Below, piece after piece: positions 33,583 through 44,400 of a stretch of DNA of 64,000 bases. Source of the stretch: Mesostigma viride. Its lineage: Eukaryota; Streptophyta; Mesostigmatophyceae; Mesostigmatales; Mesostigmataceae. The stretch lies in NCBI GenBank assembly GCA_009746045.1, contig RPFO01000485.1, positions 937,223 to 1,001,222 on the forward strand, given 5' to 3'. A program made the translations under genes and the position numbers. A model generated the notes under the pieces. It had not been told where the DNA came from. It did not search any database and saw only the letters and a program-made list of their open reading frames with translations. Numbering within the stretch: position 1 is the stretch's first letter; every line of letters starts with the position of its first letter.

Positions 33583-33800
33583 TTGAATTGAATTGAATTG
33601 AATTGTAACATAACTCCGTTGGGAGTATATGTAGCACATAGCCCAGAGAAGGGGCATATGGCCTATCATACATTCTAAGCTACTTCCTGCAAGGGTGGGA
33701 ATGTAAACAACACTTGCTCTAGGTGCACTAGGGCACCTGCAACACCCAGAGTTTCAGGCAACACCCAGCTAAGGGGAGCCTGTCATAGGTGGGGAAGATC
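33583..33800 (-). repeat. LINE 3' end with a TTGAA tail, inside element D
   Basis: The minus strand reads ...GGGCTATGTGCTACATATACTCCC..., then an AATTC-type tail (33583-33604). It is a close relative of the UTR interrupted by D and serves as its empty-site control. Confidence 0.7.
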
Positions 33801-35260
33801 AGCACAGCTATACAAAAGCTAGGGCATGGCTTCTCAGCAGGGAGTGACCCCCTGCATGGGCACGGCATACTTAAATAAAGCTAGGTATCATCTGGAGGGT
33901 GGCTCAACGACCATGATGATGCGTTCAAAGGTTGATAATTAGGTTTCTACGAGTTTGTTGAGGTACTGGGGCAAAGGAAACGTAGTTTTTTCCAGTTTCT
34001 CACCCAACTTTCATGCGGAAACCCTGGAAACCGGCATACATATTATTACGTCAAGACTCGGGTCTGCTGCGGCACCATGCTTGGTATTTCCATGGTGTTT
34101 CGACTTCTTAACACATGTTTATTCATTCCGAACGTCCGGACTCTCGGCTAAACCGAGAACTGTGCAGACTTTTATTGGGTAGCGCCGGGCATGATGGTGC
34201 CTGCAAATAGCGTAAGGCGTGACCGTGGCTATTGCTACGGTATGCTGTATTTTCCTGGAAATGGCCTCTGCCACCGGCTCAATAGTGCTTGCAGGCGTAA
34301 GTATATCGTGTTTCTACCTAGTTTCTGCCAGTTTTCCACTTATTTCCACCGACCTCTGCCCAGCCTCTCTAAGACCGCCATCCTACTCGACGTTGCTTGC
34401 ATGTCAGCCATAGCAGGTTGCAGTTGTGCAGTATTTAGGTGCTGTATACGTCGTCAAGCCGTGCATATATCGTGAGGATTGGATGTTGATGGTTTATACT
34501 GCGTTGATTGTGCAAGAAGACCAGCTAGGTGCCCATAATCATGGTGTATAATCATGTGTTGTTAGCATCTTGCCACCATTTACTAGCATGCATTCCAGCG
34601 TCATCTTTGCCTGCATGTAAGCTCATGGATCACTCAACCTATCCAAGCCTTGCATTACACGTGCCTCTTTCTTTCAGTATTGCACGCGTTATGGAATGAA
34701 AACCCAGCACCTCCGTTCCCACGAGGCATGTGCTCAACACGTTGTGAGAGTGGATGATGCTTTGGCTATGGCTGCCTGATTCAGTCATATTAGGTCATCC
34801 AGTCATGATGTTTGATGCATGTTTGATGCAGTATAACTTATACAACACCTATTTTCAACGTTTTGACTCTCCAAGCTCACTATGGCCCCGTTTATGGGGC
34901 TCATGTCGTTGCGTCATGTTGTGAAGGGCTCTCATTTTTCCCACTGCGTTGTACTGCGTTGTAATTGTGATGCTAATGAAAAATAGCTCCAGTGGCCCAA
35001 TGGGCCTGAGTTTTGTTTCACAGAGCCTGCATATGTTGCCCATAGCTCGTGCAAGAAGCCAGATTTTTTTAATGAACCATTTGTGAATAAGCACATGACT
35101 TGTGACCTAGGGTCAAGAAATCGCGGTCATGGTCAGACCCCCCTGTATTCAAACCAGTGTATCTCTCTAATGAATAAGCATTTTGTAGGTCTGAGTAGCT
35201 CAAAAAATCCTTTGATTTATGGGCTTTCAGGAAAGTATATACATGACCATGAAAAAAAAT
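33801..35260. other. Unassigned interior of element D
   Basis: Open frames of 75-97 codons (33955-34182, 34191-34475, 35083-35376) have no family features. A small MITE-type cargo or captured host DNA is possible. Confidence 0.4.
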
Positions 35261-35744
35261 TTTCCTTAGGTGCTATACGCGTTCTAAAAAAAGCTTACAA
35301 CGCGATATATCGCGTTCTAATTAAAAAAACACGGGTTAATACATTCTGGGCTACTTCCTGCAAGGGTAGGGTGTAAACTGCACCTGCTCTGGATGCACAA
35401 AGTGCACCTGCACCACCATGACGTTACAGGGTTGTGGGCACCACGGCCCGAATCGCTATGACTGCCATACGCGGTCACACGCGGAGGCCCCACAGACTTG
35501 GGGGTGGTCTCCTTCATAACTACTTGCCATCTATCCTTGCGTACCATCTGCCTCCATATTACAGACAAACCAGGAGGCTGCCCGGGTGTGAGCCCGTCAC
35601 GTCTAGGGTAGCACATGTCCATGCCGAGTCTATCGCGAAAAGTCCGCGGGTGGCGGCCCTGCCGCGCGCGGCCTGGGGCACGCCAGGTAAGCACATAACG
35701 CCCAGGCTGGGCGGGCTTGGTGCCAGCTAGTCTATCTGATGTGT

Positions 35745-36014
35745 CTACCTGATCTGTGCTAGGCCCAGGCGCCTGTGCCTTAGAATGTGGGAAACATAGG
35801 GCAAATCAGCGTACAAATCCTCATTACTAATGTGCAAACCAAAGGGAATGTTAAGGGCCTTGCGCAGCATCTTGGTGATGTTGCCGTCAAGTCGTTGCTC
35901 CAGCTCCTGTGTCAGTGTCCAGGTCTCGGCGCCGTAGGTCAGGATGGTCAGAATGACGACGGATGAAGAGGTCACGCTTGACGATCCCGGGCCGGTAGGG
36001 CGGGGTTGCTCCAC
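35745..36014 (-). pseudogene. LINE ORF2 C-terminal fragment
   Basis: About 90 residues matching the region after the reverse transcriptase domain of LINE ORF2 proteins: LTYGAETWTLTQELEQRLDG, then TKMLRKALNIPFGLHISNEDLY and LPYVSHILRHRRLGLAQ. The family signature is YGAETWTLT...LRLxGH-like. The frame ends at 35745, where the 3' UTR starts. The catalytic part is missing. Confidence 0.8.
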
Positions 36015-36114
36015 CAGCGGCGGTGGTCATGGAGTGGGCATGGGCAAAGCATGACTAAATACTGCTACGAGTCATCTGGTGAGGGGCTCATCATAGGCAC
36101 ACATGTACATACAT

Positions 36115-36306
36115 CAAGGAGACAACCAGCGCAGGCCAGAAATCGGGAGAATCCGGACCATGGTAGCTCGAGCCTGCCGTTATCTTGTCCGCGTGTTCGA
36201 ATCGTTCAGGATGATGAATATGAATGGTGAAGGAAATGTGTAGCCTTGTGCATTGAAATTATGGCTGGCTTACGTGTAGATCGACTAGATGACCTAGACG
36301 GTGGGG
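36115..36306 (+). repeat. SINE-like repeat R, copy 1
   Basis: About 190 bp shared almost exactly with 60798-60993. The first 110 bp recur at 36830-36941. Contains a TGGTAGCTCGAG A-box-like segment and GTGTTCGAATCG, a B-box-like segment, about 35 bases apart, as in tRNA-derived Pol III elements. Confidence 0.6.
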
Positions 36307-36420
36307 TACATACATGGCTAAATATAGTGCATGCTAATGCATCGTCTGGTCTGGATCCCATCATAGGCGTACATGTACAAGGCTACGTTGTCTAGGCCTT
36401 ACTATTCTACACTACTACTG

Positions 36421-36693
36421 CTACAGTCCCCTAGGCTGGCCGGTTGCTGAGGGTGCTGGGGCAGCGGGGGTCGCTTGCCAGGGCTTGTGGCCGACGTAGG
36501 TGGCCGCCCCTTTCCAGTACACCGGCTTTCCCGCCGCGGTCTGCTGGAGCGCTGGAGGTAGGTCAGCCATAGCTCCCGTCGCCGTTGTTGCTGTGCCAGG
36601 GTACGTCAAGTCATCGTGCAAGGTGTAATGAGTCCTCTCGAGTCGCTTGGGGCATCTGAGGAACGAAATCTTGTCGATCCGCCGGGTTCTCAA
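36421..36693 (-). pseudogene. LINE ORF1 C-terminal fragment
   Basis: Ninety residues parallel to the end of the intact ORF1 at 38965-40338: TLHDDLTYPGTATTATGAM corresponds to TLDDDLTPAQQQQRR, and GKPVYWKGAATYVGHKPW to KPKVYWRGGDLMINHKMW. It is a diverged second family member, 5' truncated. Confidence 0.65.
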
Positions 36694-36829
36694 AGATAAG
36701 CAGCAGCGGAGGCGGTCCCACCTTACCCGGCGAGCGCCGGGAAGGCGGTGGTTTCATAATAATTAAGCATTAAAAAGGGAAAAGGAATACTTGTCTGCTA
36801 CGATAATTGATGTGTGCATCCGTGTCTAT

Positions 36830-36941
36830 CAAGGAGACAACCACAGCAGGCCAGAACTCGGGAGAATCCGGACCATGGTAGCTCGAGCCTGCCGTTATCT
36901 TGTCCGCGTGTTTGAGTCGTTCAGGATGATGAATATGAATA
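36830..36941 (+). mobile_element. SINE-like repeat R, copy 2, with 8-bp flanking duplication
   Basis: Starts CAAGGAGACAACCA and ends GATGAATATGAATA, flanked on both sides by GTGTCTAT (36822-36829 and 36942-36949). The flanking duplication supports its being a discrete inserted unit. The A-box-like segment is kept; the B box is slightly changed (GTGTTTGAGTCG). Confidence 0.65.
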
Positions 36942-37146
36942 GTGTCTATGTGTGCATCACGTGATTTGTGCATCACGTGTCTATTAACTAATTAATTAAT
37001 TGATGTGTGCATCCGGAGAAGTGGACAATCCGGAGCTTTGATGCCCACGTGACGCCGAATCACGTGCTAAAAATGTTAATTGATAGACAGGATAGGCATA
37101 GCCGCGCGGAAGGTTGTCGATATGATAAACCGCATGTCGATCTGGG

Positions 37147-37338
37147 ATGGCAATCATCGTGGGTGCAATAAAATCTCATGGTAGTAGATGTTATTCATGC
37201 AGCAAGTGCAGTAAGGGTCTAGCATCCCTATCGGCCATGCAGGACAAGGAGCGGTGGAAGAAGATTGTCAAGGCACACACGCCCGACCCTGTGGGCAAGC
37301 CACCTCCCCCCAAGCGGAGGAGGCGTTTTGATGAGTAG
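37147..37338 (+). CDS. Short basic frame, possibly a coding relic
   Basis: A 63-aa frame with CSKCSKG and a C-terminal PPPPKRRRRFDE. Composition from residue 28 on (AMQDKERWKKIVKAHTPDP) looks coding. It may be an exon or LINE-derived fragment; no family is recognised. Confidence 0.2.
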   Translation: MAIIVGAIKSHGSRCYSCSKCSKGLASLSAMQDKERWKKIVKAHTPDPVGKPPPPKRRRRFDE

Positions 37339-37399
37339 TGTAGTTAGGCTTTTCTAGATAGAGTTAGGATAGTTCGATCACGCGGCTTCCTCCACCCCA

Positions 37400-37670
37400 T
37401 CCATCATGAAATATGTGCTACATGACCTCCCCACGGAGGCATGTTATAATTTAATTTAATTTAATTTTTTTAATCCCTATCGGGCTCACACGGCCTGGCC
37501 AGCAGCCTCCTGGTTTGTCTGTAATATGGAGGCAGATGGTACACAAGGATAGTCTGATGGCAAGTAGTGATGAAGGAGACCACCCCCAAGTCTGTGGGGG
37601 CTCCGCGTGTGACCGCGTATGGCATTCATAGCGATTCGGGCCGTGGTGCCCACAACCCTGTAACTAGGAC
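37400..37670 (+). repeat. LINE 3' fragments, plus orientation
   Basis: At 37400-37470, ATGTGCTACATGACC..., then a TTTAA-type tail. Next, 37490-37665 is the reverse complement of LINE UTR 35430-35590. These are two truncated pieces in tandem. Confidence 0.65.
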
Positions 37671-37699
37671 CTAGATAGCTTACACCATCCCTTCCATGG

Positions 37700-38100
37700 C
37701 ATGTTCCCCTCCCACTGAGGACTTATGCTCACGTGACGCAGTCACGTGTCTATTAATTAATTAATTAATTAATTAATCCATTCCATACCATGTTCCCCTC
37801 CCACTGAGGACTTATGCTCATGTGGCGCAGTCACATGTCTATTAAATTAATCCTTATCATGATGTGTTGTGGTTAGCATCCTTATCGTGGGTTGTGGGTA
37901 AACCCTGGGAATGCCCCTAAAACCCCTCAGGCTCCGGAAGAGGCCTTTAAAAACCGGCGCCTCTAATTGTGTGTGTTCCAAGCCTATTAATTAATTAATT
38001 AATTAATTAATTAATTAATAGACACGTGACTGCGTCACGTGAGCATAAGTCCTCAGTGGGAGGGGAACATGGGATGGAATGGATGGTATAAGCTATCTAG
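37700..38100. repeat. TTAA-tailed repeats with CACGTGACGCAGTCACGTG
   Basis: The block ACTGAGGACTTATGCTCACG followed by a near-palindromic TGACGCAGTCA and a TTAA tail occurs at 37725, 37800 and, inverted, at 38020-38060; a fourth relative is at 40925. The tails again suggest retroposon 3' ends. Confidence 0.65.
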
Positions 38101-38104
38101 GTCC

Positions 38105-38870
38105 TAGTTAATTAATTAATTAAACTCGTGCTCCCGTTGGGGAGTCACGGAGCACCGAAGTGCTTTTGATCCCTCTGTGTGCACAACAGGAAGGAAGGGC
38201 AGAGACCCCCTTTCTCCTTCAGCCAGAGGCGTGCCACAGCTGCTATCGGACATGATAAACGATCCGGCAAGATCCAGGTGCATGGGTGCAATAAGACCCA
38301 TCAGTGTGAGCATATCATCCGGCACTGAACGCAAATGGTTTTCACCTTTGCGGCGTGCCAAATCAGAAAATCAGAATATCACAACAGTAATCTGAGCATA
38401 GCCAGGACGTAACATGGCTGTACAAGGACTAAGCTAAGGCTATGGCTGGTTGTGTAGGTACCGTGTGTTAGCGGTGCACGTGACTAGGTATGGTGGCACA
38501 GCTAGGCAAACATCCAAGCCGGCTATCTATGGGCTCTGGACCATTAATTAATTAATTAATTAAACTCGTGCTCCCGTTGGGGAGTCACGGAGCACCGAAG
38601 TGCTTTTAATCCCTGTGTGTGCACTACAGGAGAAAGGGCAGAGACCCCCAGTCTCCTTCATGCCAAAGGCATGCCACAGCTGCAATCGGGCGCGGCTAGC
38701 TAAAAGGACAGGCTAACGATCCGGCAAACTGTGGGTGCAATAAGACCCATGTGAGCATGTCATAGCAAGGAGCGTGGGCAAGTAATCTGAACATAGCCAG
38801 GGCGTAGCATGGCTGTACTAGAACTAGGCTAAGGCTATGGCTGGTTGTGTACCGTGCGTTGGCGGCACGT
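38105..38870 (-). repeat. Two copies of a TTAA-tailed dispersed repeat
   Basis: The copies at 38105-38400 and 38543-38870 share the tail-proximal GGGGAGTCACGGAGCACCGA segment, a CCACAGCTGC segment and GGTGCAATAAGACCCAT. The same family occurs in the centre of the giant element (22911-23280), where the tRNA-related sequence interrupts it. Confidence 0.7.
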
Positions 38871-38964
38871 GACTAGGTTTGTTGGCACAGCTAGGCAAAC
38901 ATTCTAGGCATGGCTGCCTTAGCGACAGTGACTCCAATGGTTACAAGCTAGGGCTATTGCTATT

Positions 38965-40338
38965 CTAGCCCGCTGGGGGCGTCCACATCTTGTGGTTGAT
39001 CATCAGGTCCCCGCCCCTCCAGTACACCTTGGGCTTCTGGGGGTCCTGCTTATGGCGGAGGTATTCCGGCCACAGGTCGCGTCGCTGCTGTTGCTGAGCG
39101 GGGGTTAGGTCGTCATCCAGCGTCCAGGTGAGGTCGTGCAACCGCTTGCGACGAGAGAGGAACCGCTGCTTATCCTCAGGGGAGATGAAGGTGAGCAGGA
39201 CTGGTGGGGTGGCCGCCTTGTCCCGTGAGTGGGGAAGGCGGTGGCACCCACGCAGTTCTACCTCACCTACCAGGCCCATGAGGGTAAGAAGCTGTTTCTT
39301 GATCTCGTCAGCAAGGGAGGTTGACGTCTCACCTGGCTTCTGGGGGAAGCGACGTAGCACCACTCGGCACTCGCGGCGAGCGCGATCGGTGACCTCCCGT
39401 TGCTGGGCCTGGCGGTGGTCCTCCAGCTCCTGGAGCTTCGTGGCGATGGCGTCGGTGGTGGAGGCGGTCGCTGTCCGCAGCAGGTCCGCGTAGGAGAGCG
39501 GGAGGTCACCAGCATCCTGCCGGGGTGGCTGGGAGGCAATGGTGGCCGTCTGCTCCGCTAGCTTTGGGACCTGTGTGGCCAGGGCCTCGGTGTGGGCGGT
39601 GATGGCCTCAAGCTTCTTCATGAGCACGCCGCACTTGCCTTCCACCTGGTTAAGGCGAGAGACAAGTGCAGCATGCGTTTCCGAAGCCTGCGCCGCGGTG
39701 TGTAGCGCCGTGAACTGTGGTTGTAGCTTGTGGACGACCTTGGTTTCCACGTTGGAGACCCGGGCCTCGACCGTGTTGAGCGTGGTGTTCAGCGAGGTCA
39801 TCTTCTCGGCCAGCGGCCAGGTCACGTGCTCCTCCAGCACTGCGCGGATGTCATCCTTGCAGAGGGAGGAAGCCGATGGGGCTGCCGGCTGTGCGGGGGC
39901 TGGGGCGTTGAGTGCGTTCCAAAGTTCTCTGTGGATGGCGCCGAAGCTGCGCTGGTAGTAGCTGGTCAAGATAGACTCGCGTTGGCGGGATTCGGCACAG
40001 GTGTAGAGCCAGGACGTGTCGCGGTAGTCGATAGCCGCCCTCCCTCTCCAGGGCACAAAGAGCTTCCGCTCCTGTGTGAGGAACTGGAGAACTTCGACGA
40101 CTTCCTGCGGCGACAGCTGCTGCCACTCGAGGAGGGAGAACATTCCGTCGCCGGGCAAGAATTTGCTCCATTTGTGGCGATCGTGGCATGGTTTCTTGGG
40201 CTCAGGCGAGGCGCTTGGCGAGGGTTTGGCGGGTAAGCCTGGCGGCTGAACAATGGCGAGGGCGAGAGGGTTGGGCTGGGCGCTGGGAAGCTGTGCCAGC
40301 TCCTTTTCCAGCCCTCGTTTTGCTTTGGTAGTCGTCAT
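38965..40338 (-). CDS. LINE ORF1 protein (intact, 457 aa)
   Basis: An uninterrupted frame from ATG 40338. Layout as in L1-type ORF1 proteins: a Pro-rich N terminus, a long helical, probably coiled-coil stretch (about 165-325, e.g. LNTTLNTVEARVSNVETKV), an RRM-like core (RRECRVVLRRFPQKPGET ... VLLTFISPEDKQRFLSRRK, about 335-405) and a C-terminal domain ending KVYWRGGDLMINHKMW. Such proteins trimerise, bind the LINE RNA and act as nucleic-acid chaperones. No ORF2 follows: the 2.9 kb downstream hold other repeats and only a diverged C-terminal fragment. An open ORF1 implies a fairly recent insertion. Confidence 0.8.
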   Translation of the reverse strand: MTTTKAKRGLEKELAQLPSAQPNPLALAIVQPPGLPAKPSPSASPEPKKPCHDRHKWSKFLPGDGMFSLLEWQQLSPQEVVEVLQFLTQERKLFVPWRGRAAIDYRDTSWLYTCAESRQRESILTSYYQRSFGAIHRELWNALNAPAPAQPAAPSASSLCKDDIRAVLEEHVTWPLAEKMTSLNTTLNTVEARVSNVETKVVHKLQPQFTALHTAAQASETHAALVSRLNQVEGKCGVLMKKLEAITAHTEALATQVPKLAEQTATIASQPPRQDAGDLPLSYADLLRTATASTTDAIATKLQELEDHRQAQQREVTDRARRECRVVLRRFPQKPGETSTSLADEIKKQLLTLMGLVGEVELRGCHRLPHSRDKAATPPVLLTFISPEDKQRFLSRRKRLHDLTWTLDDDLTPAQQQQRRDLWPEYLRHKQDPQKPKVYWRGGDLMINHKMWTPPAG

Positions 40339-41460
40339 AGCTGGTCACGTGCGTAACTTTGTCTATACTGCGTGGCAGCCGTAACCGTTTATACTGGCAA
40401 GTGCGTCTTAGAAAGGCGCATCGAATGCAAGTGGTCTGACCGAATTTGGGGCTCAGACGCAAAAGATCTGAACTCCGCCGTCAGCCATACCGCCGTCAGC
40501 CATTTTCGCGTCTCTCTCTGGACCATGGGGCAGCCTTACTGCATCTGCTACGAGTCAGCCATGCTTTGCCCATGCAGAGAGCCACTCTCTGCTGAGACGC
40601 AATCATGCCCAAGCCATTGCCTAGCCATGATCATCGTCCACCCCATGTCCGCAACTTTGCACAGCTGCTGGAATACATGGTGGTGCGCAGGTGCACCTCA
40701 ATTGTGCACCCCGAGTAGGTGGCAGTTTACACCTGCAGCTGGTTGTCGCCTAGAATGTATTGAAAACCATAAGCCCCTTCTCAGGGATATGTGTTACATA
40801 TCCTCCCCATGGAGGTATGTTCTTTTAAGGTGAGGGTACGTACGGAGGTAATTATAATTAATTAATTATAATTAATTAATTTTAATCCTTATCGTAGCTA
40901 GCATCATTCACTTCATCCCATTTCCATCCCACAGAGGACGTATGCTCACGTGACGCAGTCCACGTGTAAATTAGTTAAACCTTATCGTGCCTGTTGTGCT
41001 TGCCAATCCCTGCAAGAAGCAGACATCCTCGAATTCCTGGCCGGCAAAGATCAGGTGGATACACGTTCAGATAGTCTAGTTGGCACCAAGCCTGCCCAGC
41101 CAGGTCAATCATTGTCCTCGATCACCTGGGAGGCTCAATCCTGGCTGTACGTGGGCGGCAAGGTGGTCACCCATGGGCCTTTCACGGTAGGCTAGGTGTG
41201 GATCGACATGTGCCATCAGGTAGGAACAACGGGCTCCCGCCCCGGCAGCAGCTGCTGGCTTATATATGGTCTGAGGTATAACTGAAATTCAGCAATCCAG
41301 CAGGCAAACAAATCTCAAGTGATTCAGGAAATCACGTGCCATGAATCATAGGGCGCGAACCCTCAGTAGACAATGGATGATGTAATTTTATTGAATCCAT
41401 TATGAAATACCATGATGAAACAACGTAATGAATTACTGGATCTACGCCTGAGCCCTCGCC
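40339..41460. repeat. LINE 5' flank and plus-oriented LINE 3' end
   Basis: 40690-40830 carries GGTGCACC..., CCCCTTCTCAGGGATATGTG and a degenerate tail, the same UTR family as 33200-33260 but plus oriented. 40850-40900 is an ATTAATTA-type simple repeat. 41060-41110 repeats the AGTCTAGTTGGCACCAAGCC piece of the LINE UTR. No gene seen. Confidence 0.6.
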
Positions 41461-44400
41461 TCATTCCACTTCCGCGACAATGCGGGCCTTGCGCGCGGGC
41501 GTGTACTTGATATTCTCCGGCTTGGTGTGCGCCCGCCGGCGCTGCTCCTTCTTGCGCTCCGACTCGAGCATTGTTGCCCGCAGCTTGCTGGCGTTGTAGA
41601 CCGCCTTGGGCACGTGCTTGTGCCTGCAGAACACAGCAACAAGAGCACAACTAGCGGCCATGGACTCCGTTATTTCTGTACCTCCGTGGAATGTGTTTGT
41701 GTGTGTGAGTGCGAATGTGTGTGTGTGTGTGTGTGCGCGCGCGTGCGTGTTTGTGTGCGCGTGTGTATATATGTCGGCGAGCGCACACATACACTTGCAT
41801 GTGCTTGTGTGCATCAATCAAGGATGAAAAGTACAACTTACTCTGTAGGAACCTTATTGCTCTGTACCCCCAAAACATAAACACTTAGGCCAATCACATA
41901 AGACCAGCACAACAAGTGCCCATGCCCCATCAACAGCCCTTAGCTTCACAGATGGCATGTTCTGTAGGTTTCCAGCACATGGTTGCACCCCACCAGTCAA
42001 TGGCATGTACTAGAGGACTCCAGAGCACATAACTCGTGTTGATCACACAAGTGGACCCACCTGTCCATGCAGACACTACAAAAGCGCACCCACCTGTCTT
42101 TGCACCCAAGAACAAGTGCACCCACCTGCCAATTGCTTCAACGTAACTCAAAAGGGCACCTGCCACCGGCACACAAGCGCACCCACCTCCTACTCTGTCA
42201 ATGCCACCAATGCAACTCAAAAGGGCACCCACCTGTCGATGCGGCTGATCTCCGGAAGGTGCTTGAAGCGCTCCCGCAGCTTGCGCTGGTAGCTGAACTT
42301 TTGCTTCTCGCGCGGAAGCAGCTGCAAGCGGGCAGGCGGGCAGGCAAAGACAGCGAAGACGCAGGTCGGCCCAGGGGGACGGGTGGCCCAGGGGGGTGCA
42401 GGGAGTGAGGGCGCCAGAAGCCAAGACTTTGGGGAATGCCATCATAAGAGGTCACAGAATTTAGTGGAACAACCATGTCTCAGACATAGCTCTCACCACA
42501 TGCAAAGAAGTTAAGAAGATATGCCCCCCTTGCCGTTACAAGGACAGCGTGTTAAAGCATGTTCATGGGCGGACTGATACGCCCGCCATCTGGTGGGTAC
42601 CATTTGGTCAGGGGTCAGCGTATGCAGGTGCAAAGTGCTGGCGGATGGATGGAGATGTAATGTCATGCCCAAGTCTGGGCCTGTGCCGCCAATGGCTGCC
42701 AACCCTTTTGACAAGGGCATCATGCTGCACCTATGTCCAGGGAGCACTGCATGTAGATGCTGGCGGCCCACACAGAACAGCATCCCCATTCGCTGCCAGC
42801 TCACCCCTAACAGAATCAGCCCTAAAAAAAGGTTGCTCAACGATGGAAGCAGCAACGCGATCGCGCGCAACAAGCAACACGAGCGACCCAAGCGACGCCC
42901 TCAACACAAGCAACAATCCATGCTATCATCTGCCACAGCTATCTGCCACACCGCAGCCACACGACGACGCGTACCTTGCCCAAAGCATTCCCGGGGAAAC
43001 TTTCCAAGCGAAAACTTTCCAAGCCAAGCGAAAACTTTCCAAGCCATGCAAGCCCACCAGGGCAGGTCAAACAACATGCACTCCTAGTCCAGCCTCAGAT
43101 GCCACATCGCAGCAAAGTGAGGGACATGTGCGCCCCACACTAGCGCTGCTGGTTGGGCCCTGGGACCGCTCAAAAGATAAAGAGGGCCATGGGCCATGCC
43201 ACGCAGCAGCCACAAGAGGGCCATGGGCCATGCCACGCAGCAGCCACAAGAGGGCCATGGGCCATGCCACGCAGCAGCCACAAGAGGGCCATGGGCCATG
43301 CCACGCAGCAGCCGCAAGTAGGACATGGGCCATGCCACGCAGCAGCCGCAAGTGGGGCACATCCGCCACACCCCACACATCCGCCAGAGGAGAGCCACCC
43401 ACCACCTTACACACCCCACACATCCGCCAGTAAATGGGCACCCACCACCTTACACACCCCACACATCCGCCAGTAAATGGGCACCCACCACCTTACACAC
43501 CCCACACATCCGCCAGTAAATGGGCACCCACCACCTTACACACCCCACACATCCGCCAGTAAATGGGCACCCACCACCTTACACACCCCACACATCCGCC
43601 AGAGGAGAGCCACCCACCACCTTACACACCCCACACATCCGCCAGTAAATGGGCACCCACCACCTTACACACCCCACACATCCGCCAGTAAATGGGCACC
43701 CACCACCTTACACACCCCACACATCCGCCAGTAAATGGCCACCCACCACCTTACACACCCCACACATCCGCCAGTAAATGGCCACCCACCACCTTACACA
43801 CCCCACACATCCGCCAGAGGAGAGCCACCTACCACCTTACACACCCCACACATCCGCCAGTAAATGGCCACCCACCACCTTACACACCCCACACATCCGC
43901 CAGTAAATGGGCACCCACCACCTTACACACCCCACACATCCGCCAGTAAATGGGCACCCACCACCTTACACACCCCACACATCCGCCAGTAAATGGCCAC
44001 CCACCACCTTACACACCCCACACATCCGCCAGTAAATGGCCACCCACCACACCCAACTTCTCGGACGCATGAGCCTTCCACAGGCGCACGTTCATGTCGT
44101 CGCTTCCTGACAGCACATAGGTGGCATCGCCGCTGTAGCGCACTGTATACACCCTAGGGAGAGGCAAGGGGGGTGACACGCATGGCCAACAAGAGGACGC
44201 ATAGCAAAAGCACATATAGCCACCGACAATCAATGACAAGACCCCTATGACCAATAACATCCGGCGCAGCCGATGCCCATATAGCACCAGCAGTTGGCAC
44301 AGCGGATGCACATATAGCCACCATCATCTAGCACACCCGATGCATGTATAGCCACCGACACCCAGCACACCCGCTGGGCGCCACCAGGCCACACATGAGG

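Larger units (their letters stand above)
33260..35336. mobile_element. TA-target element D (2.1 kb) with palindromic subterminal motifs
   Basis: The ends ACCCGTGTTTTTTTA and reverse complement are flanked by TA (33258-33259 and 35337-35338). The uninterrupted relative at 33650-33690 (GGCCTATCATACATTC) shows the empty-site arrangement. Near the ends lies the palindrome AACGCGATNNATCGCGTT: twice at the left (33274-33295, 33302-33323) and once at the right (35297-35318). No transposase frame is visible. The interior includes a second LINE 3' end (33583-33800) and unassigned DNA. Confidence 0.8.
33172..36014 (-). mobile_element. 5'-truncated LINE copy (minus), interrupted by element D
   Basis: Read on the minus strand: an RT C-terminal frame (36014-35745), a 3' UTR (35744-35337), an interruption (35336-33260), then the UTR end (33259-33200) and an AATTT-type tail at 33172-33200. 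The UTR parts are shared with other copies at 33600-33800, 37490-37665 and 40690-40830, which show the uninterrupted order. A variable simple-sequence tail is typical of LINEs. Confidence 0.7.
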
